Origin: CAJBNH01 sp964447285
GTDB lineage: Bacteria; Myxococcota_A; UBA9042
Assembly: GCA_964447285.1 (NCBI GenBank)
Contig: CAYURO010000004.1
Coordinates: forward strand, 1-64,000
Reading direction: 5' to 3'
Length of the DNA: 64,000 bases
In this document: piece after piece, positions 63,153-64,000 of the stretch
How the letters are laid out: every line of letters starts with the position of its first letter
How positions within the stretch are numbered: the first letter of the stretch is position 1
Translations under genes and position numbers: made by a program
Notes under the pieces: model-generated
What the model was told of the DNA's origin: nothing
Database searches by the model: none
The model's input: only the letters and a program-made list of their open reading frames with translations

Positions 63153-64000
63153 CTAGAACCGCATACCCAAGCGAGCCACTGCACCACCCGGGGTCTGTGA
63201 CAGGCGAATGTCGAACGTCGGCACTTCTTGCACCGGTGGGTTGGCGTTGGCTTCGGCGGCTTGCTTCAGCAGGATGGTGCCACCGACGAAGCCCACCGTG
63301 CCCAAGCCCATCATCGTCCAGCGGACGGTGTCGCCACCCACCGAGTCGTAATCGGCGAAGGCGTCGATCGCAACGGCGGTCAAGAGCAGGGCTCCGCCGA
63401 CCCCGATGCCGGCCCACGCGTAGGCCCTCAGGTCGCTCTCTGGCTCGAATGTCGCCAGGTCGGCCGTGACGGTCGCCCGCTGACCAGCCCCCAACTCGAC
63501 GTCACCCTTGCGGCCGAAGTAGCCGGGACGCGTGATCAAGAGGCTGTGCTTGCCCATGTCGACGTCGACCTCCGCCTTGCCGTCCTTGGCGGGCACTTCC
63601 TTGCCGTCCAGCTCGATCTTGGCACCGCGCACCGTGGCGACCTCAATCCGGCCGCGGGTGGTGACTTCGAGCCGCACGGTTGCACCCGATGCCACGACGA
63701 CGTCTGCCGCCTTGACGACCGCGCCAGCAGCGTTGCGCACCACCACCTTCGCGGTGCCGGCCGCCACCTGCAGCGAATTCTCGCCCTTCTTCAGACCGGT
63801 GACGGCCCCTGCGACGTCGGCCGCGAGCCCGTCCACATCCACGACGACCACCAGCGTGCCAGGAGCCGCCGGCGCGACCTCAACAACAGCGGGGACGGTC
63901 GGCTGCGGCGGGGACGGCTCGGCACCGGCAGCGACGGGCCAGACGGCAAGTGCACACAGCCCGGTCACAAGTCCGGATCTGGCAAAATCGAGGTAAGACA
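63153..64000 (-). CDS. PEGA-domain exported protein (start beyond window)
   Basis: Open reading frame continues to the window edge; the GTG at 63968 would give a signal peptide without a positive n-region and has no ribosome site, so the true start is probably outside. The visible chain has a signal region ending AAGAEP, beta-rich parts, a PEGA-like domain (GAKIELDGKEVPAKDG, GKHSLLITRPGYFGRKG), then two hydrophobic helices (AGIGVGGALLLTAVAIDAF, MMGLGTVGFVGGTILL) and a C-terminal extension. Typical of myxobacterial-type envelope proteins. Confidence 0.75.
   Translation of the reverse strand, partial: SYLDFARSGLVTGLCALAVWPVAAGAEPSPPQPTVPAVVEVAPAAPGTLVVVVDVDGLAADVAGAVTGLKKGENSLQVAAGTAKVVVRNAAGAVVKAADVVVASGATVRLEVTTRGRIEVATVRGAKIELDGKEVPAKDGKAEVDVDMGKHSLLITRPGYFGRKGDVELGAGQRATVTADLATFEPESDLRAYAWAGIGVGGALLLTAVAIDAFADYDSVGGDTVRWTMMGLGTVGFVGGTILLKQAAEANANPPVQEVPTFDIRLSQTPGGAVARLGMRF

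Overview
High-GC (roughly two-thirds G+C), densely coded bacterial chromosome. Repeated cysteine-rich lipoproteins of the CDDGNPCT type, a large number of lipobox proteins, a clade II-type nitrous oxide reductase, PEGA, fasciclin, PP2C and GH57 proteins, and a zapA/5-FCL neighbourhood suggest the Myxococcota or a related lineage of the former Deltaproteobacteria. This is inference from gene content; no rRNA or tRNA was seen to place it.

Layout. 1-1.4 kb: an IS91-like transposase cut by the window edge, beside an unrecognised accessory gene. 1.5-12.8 kb: housekeeping (pgm, folC, folD, gcvT, gcvH) mixed with lipoproteins and exported proteins. 12.8-13.4 kb: non-coding DNA with two copies, in opposite orientation, of a palindromic element; a third copy lies at 40.8 kb after the GH57 gene. 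13.4-16.5 kb: an OmpA-family protein and aspS. 16.9-23.9 kb: a nos cluster in the order nosZ, c-type cytochrome, nosB-like, nosD, nosF, nosL, nosY, with four lipoproteins among its products. 24-35.4 kb: fasciclin lipoprotein, M16 peptidase plus HEAT protein, dapA, PP2C phosphatase, two tandem fold-type II PLP enzymes, acyl-CoA dehydrogenase and cobalamin adenosyltransferase. 35.4-43.6 kb: a Cys-rich lipoprotein, a very large GH57 lipoprotein, a Cys-rich lipoprotein with somatomedin-B-like modules, and a CcmH-like protein. 43.6-47.8 kb: a minus-strand run of lipoprotein, trpS, a VTT membrane protein, a ThiF/E1-like enzyme and a pseudo-E1/JAMM fusion. 48-50.9 kb: rhomboid protease, and moaA coupled to a small L7/L12-like protein. 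50.9-61.3 kb: two giant Cys-rich lipoproteins with similar repeat arrays but different C-terminal heads, separated by gtrA, a 5-FCL homologue and zapA. 61.4-64 kb: lepB, a 37-residue membrane protein, a dual-specificity phosphatase and a PEGA protein running off the end.

How the genes work together. The nos genes should form one unit reducing N2O at the cell envelope: NosZ is the catalyst, the cytochrome and NosB-like protein are candidate electron-supply parts, and NosD/F/Y/L assemble the copper sites. The JAMM/ThiF pair looks like a two-subunit E1: the active subunit lacks the N-terminal RYxRQ arm that the degenerate JAMM-fused partner retains. Together with the covarying palindromic repeat and the modular Cys-rich stalk proteins, this is the least conventional content of the window.
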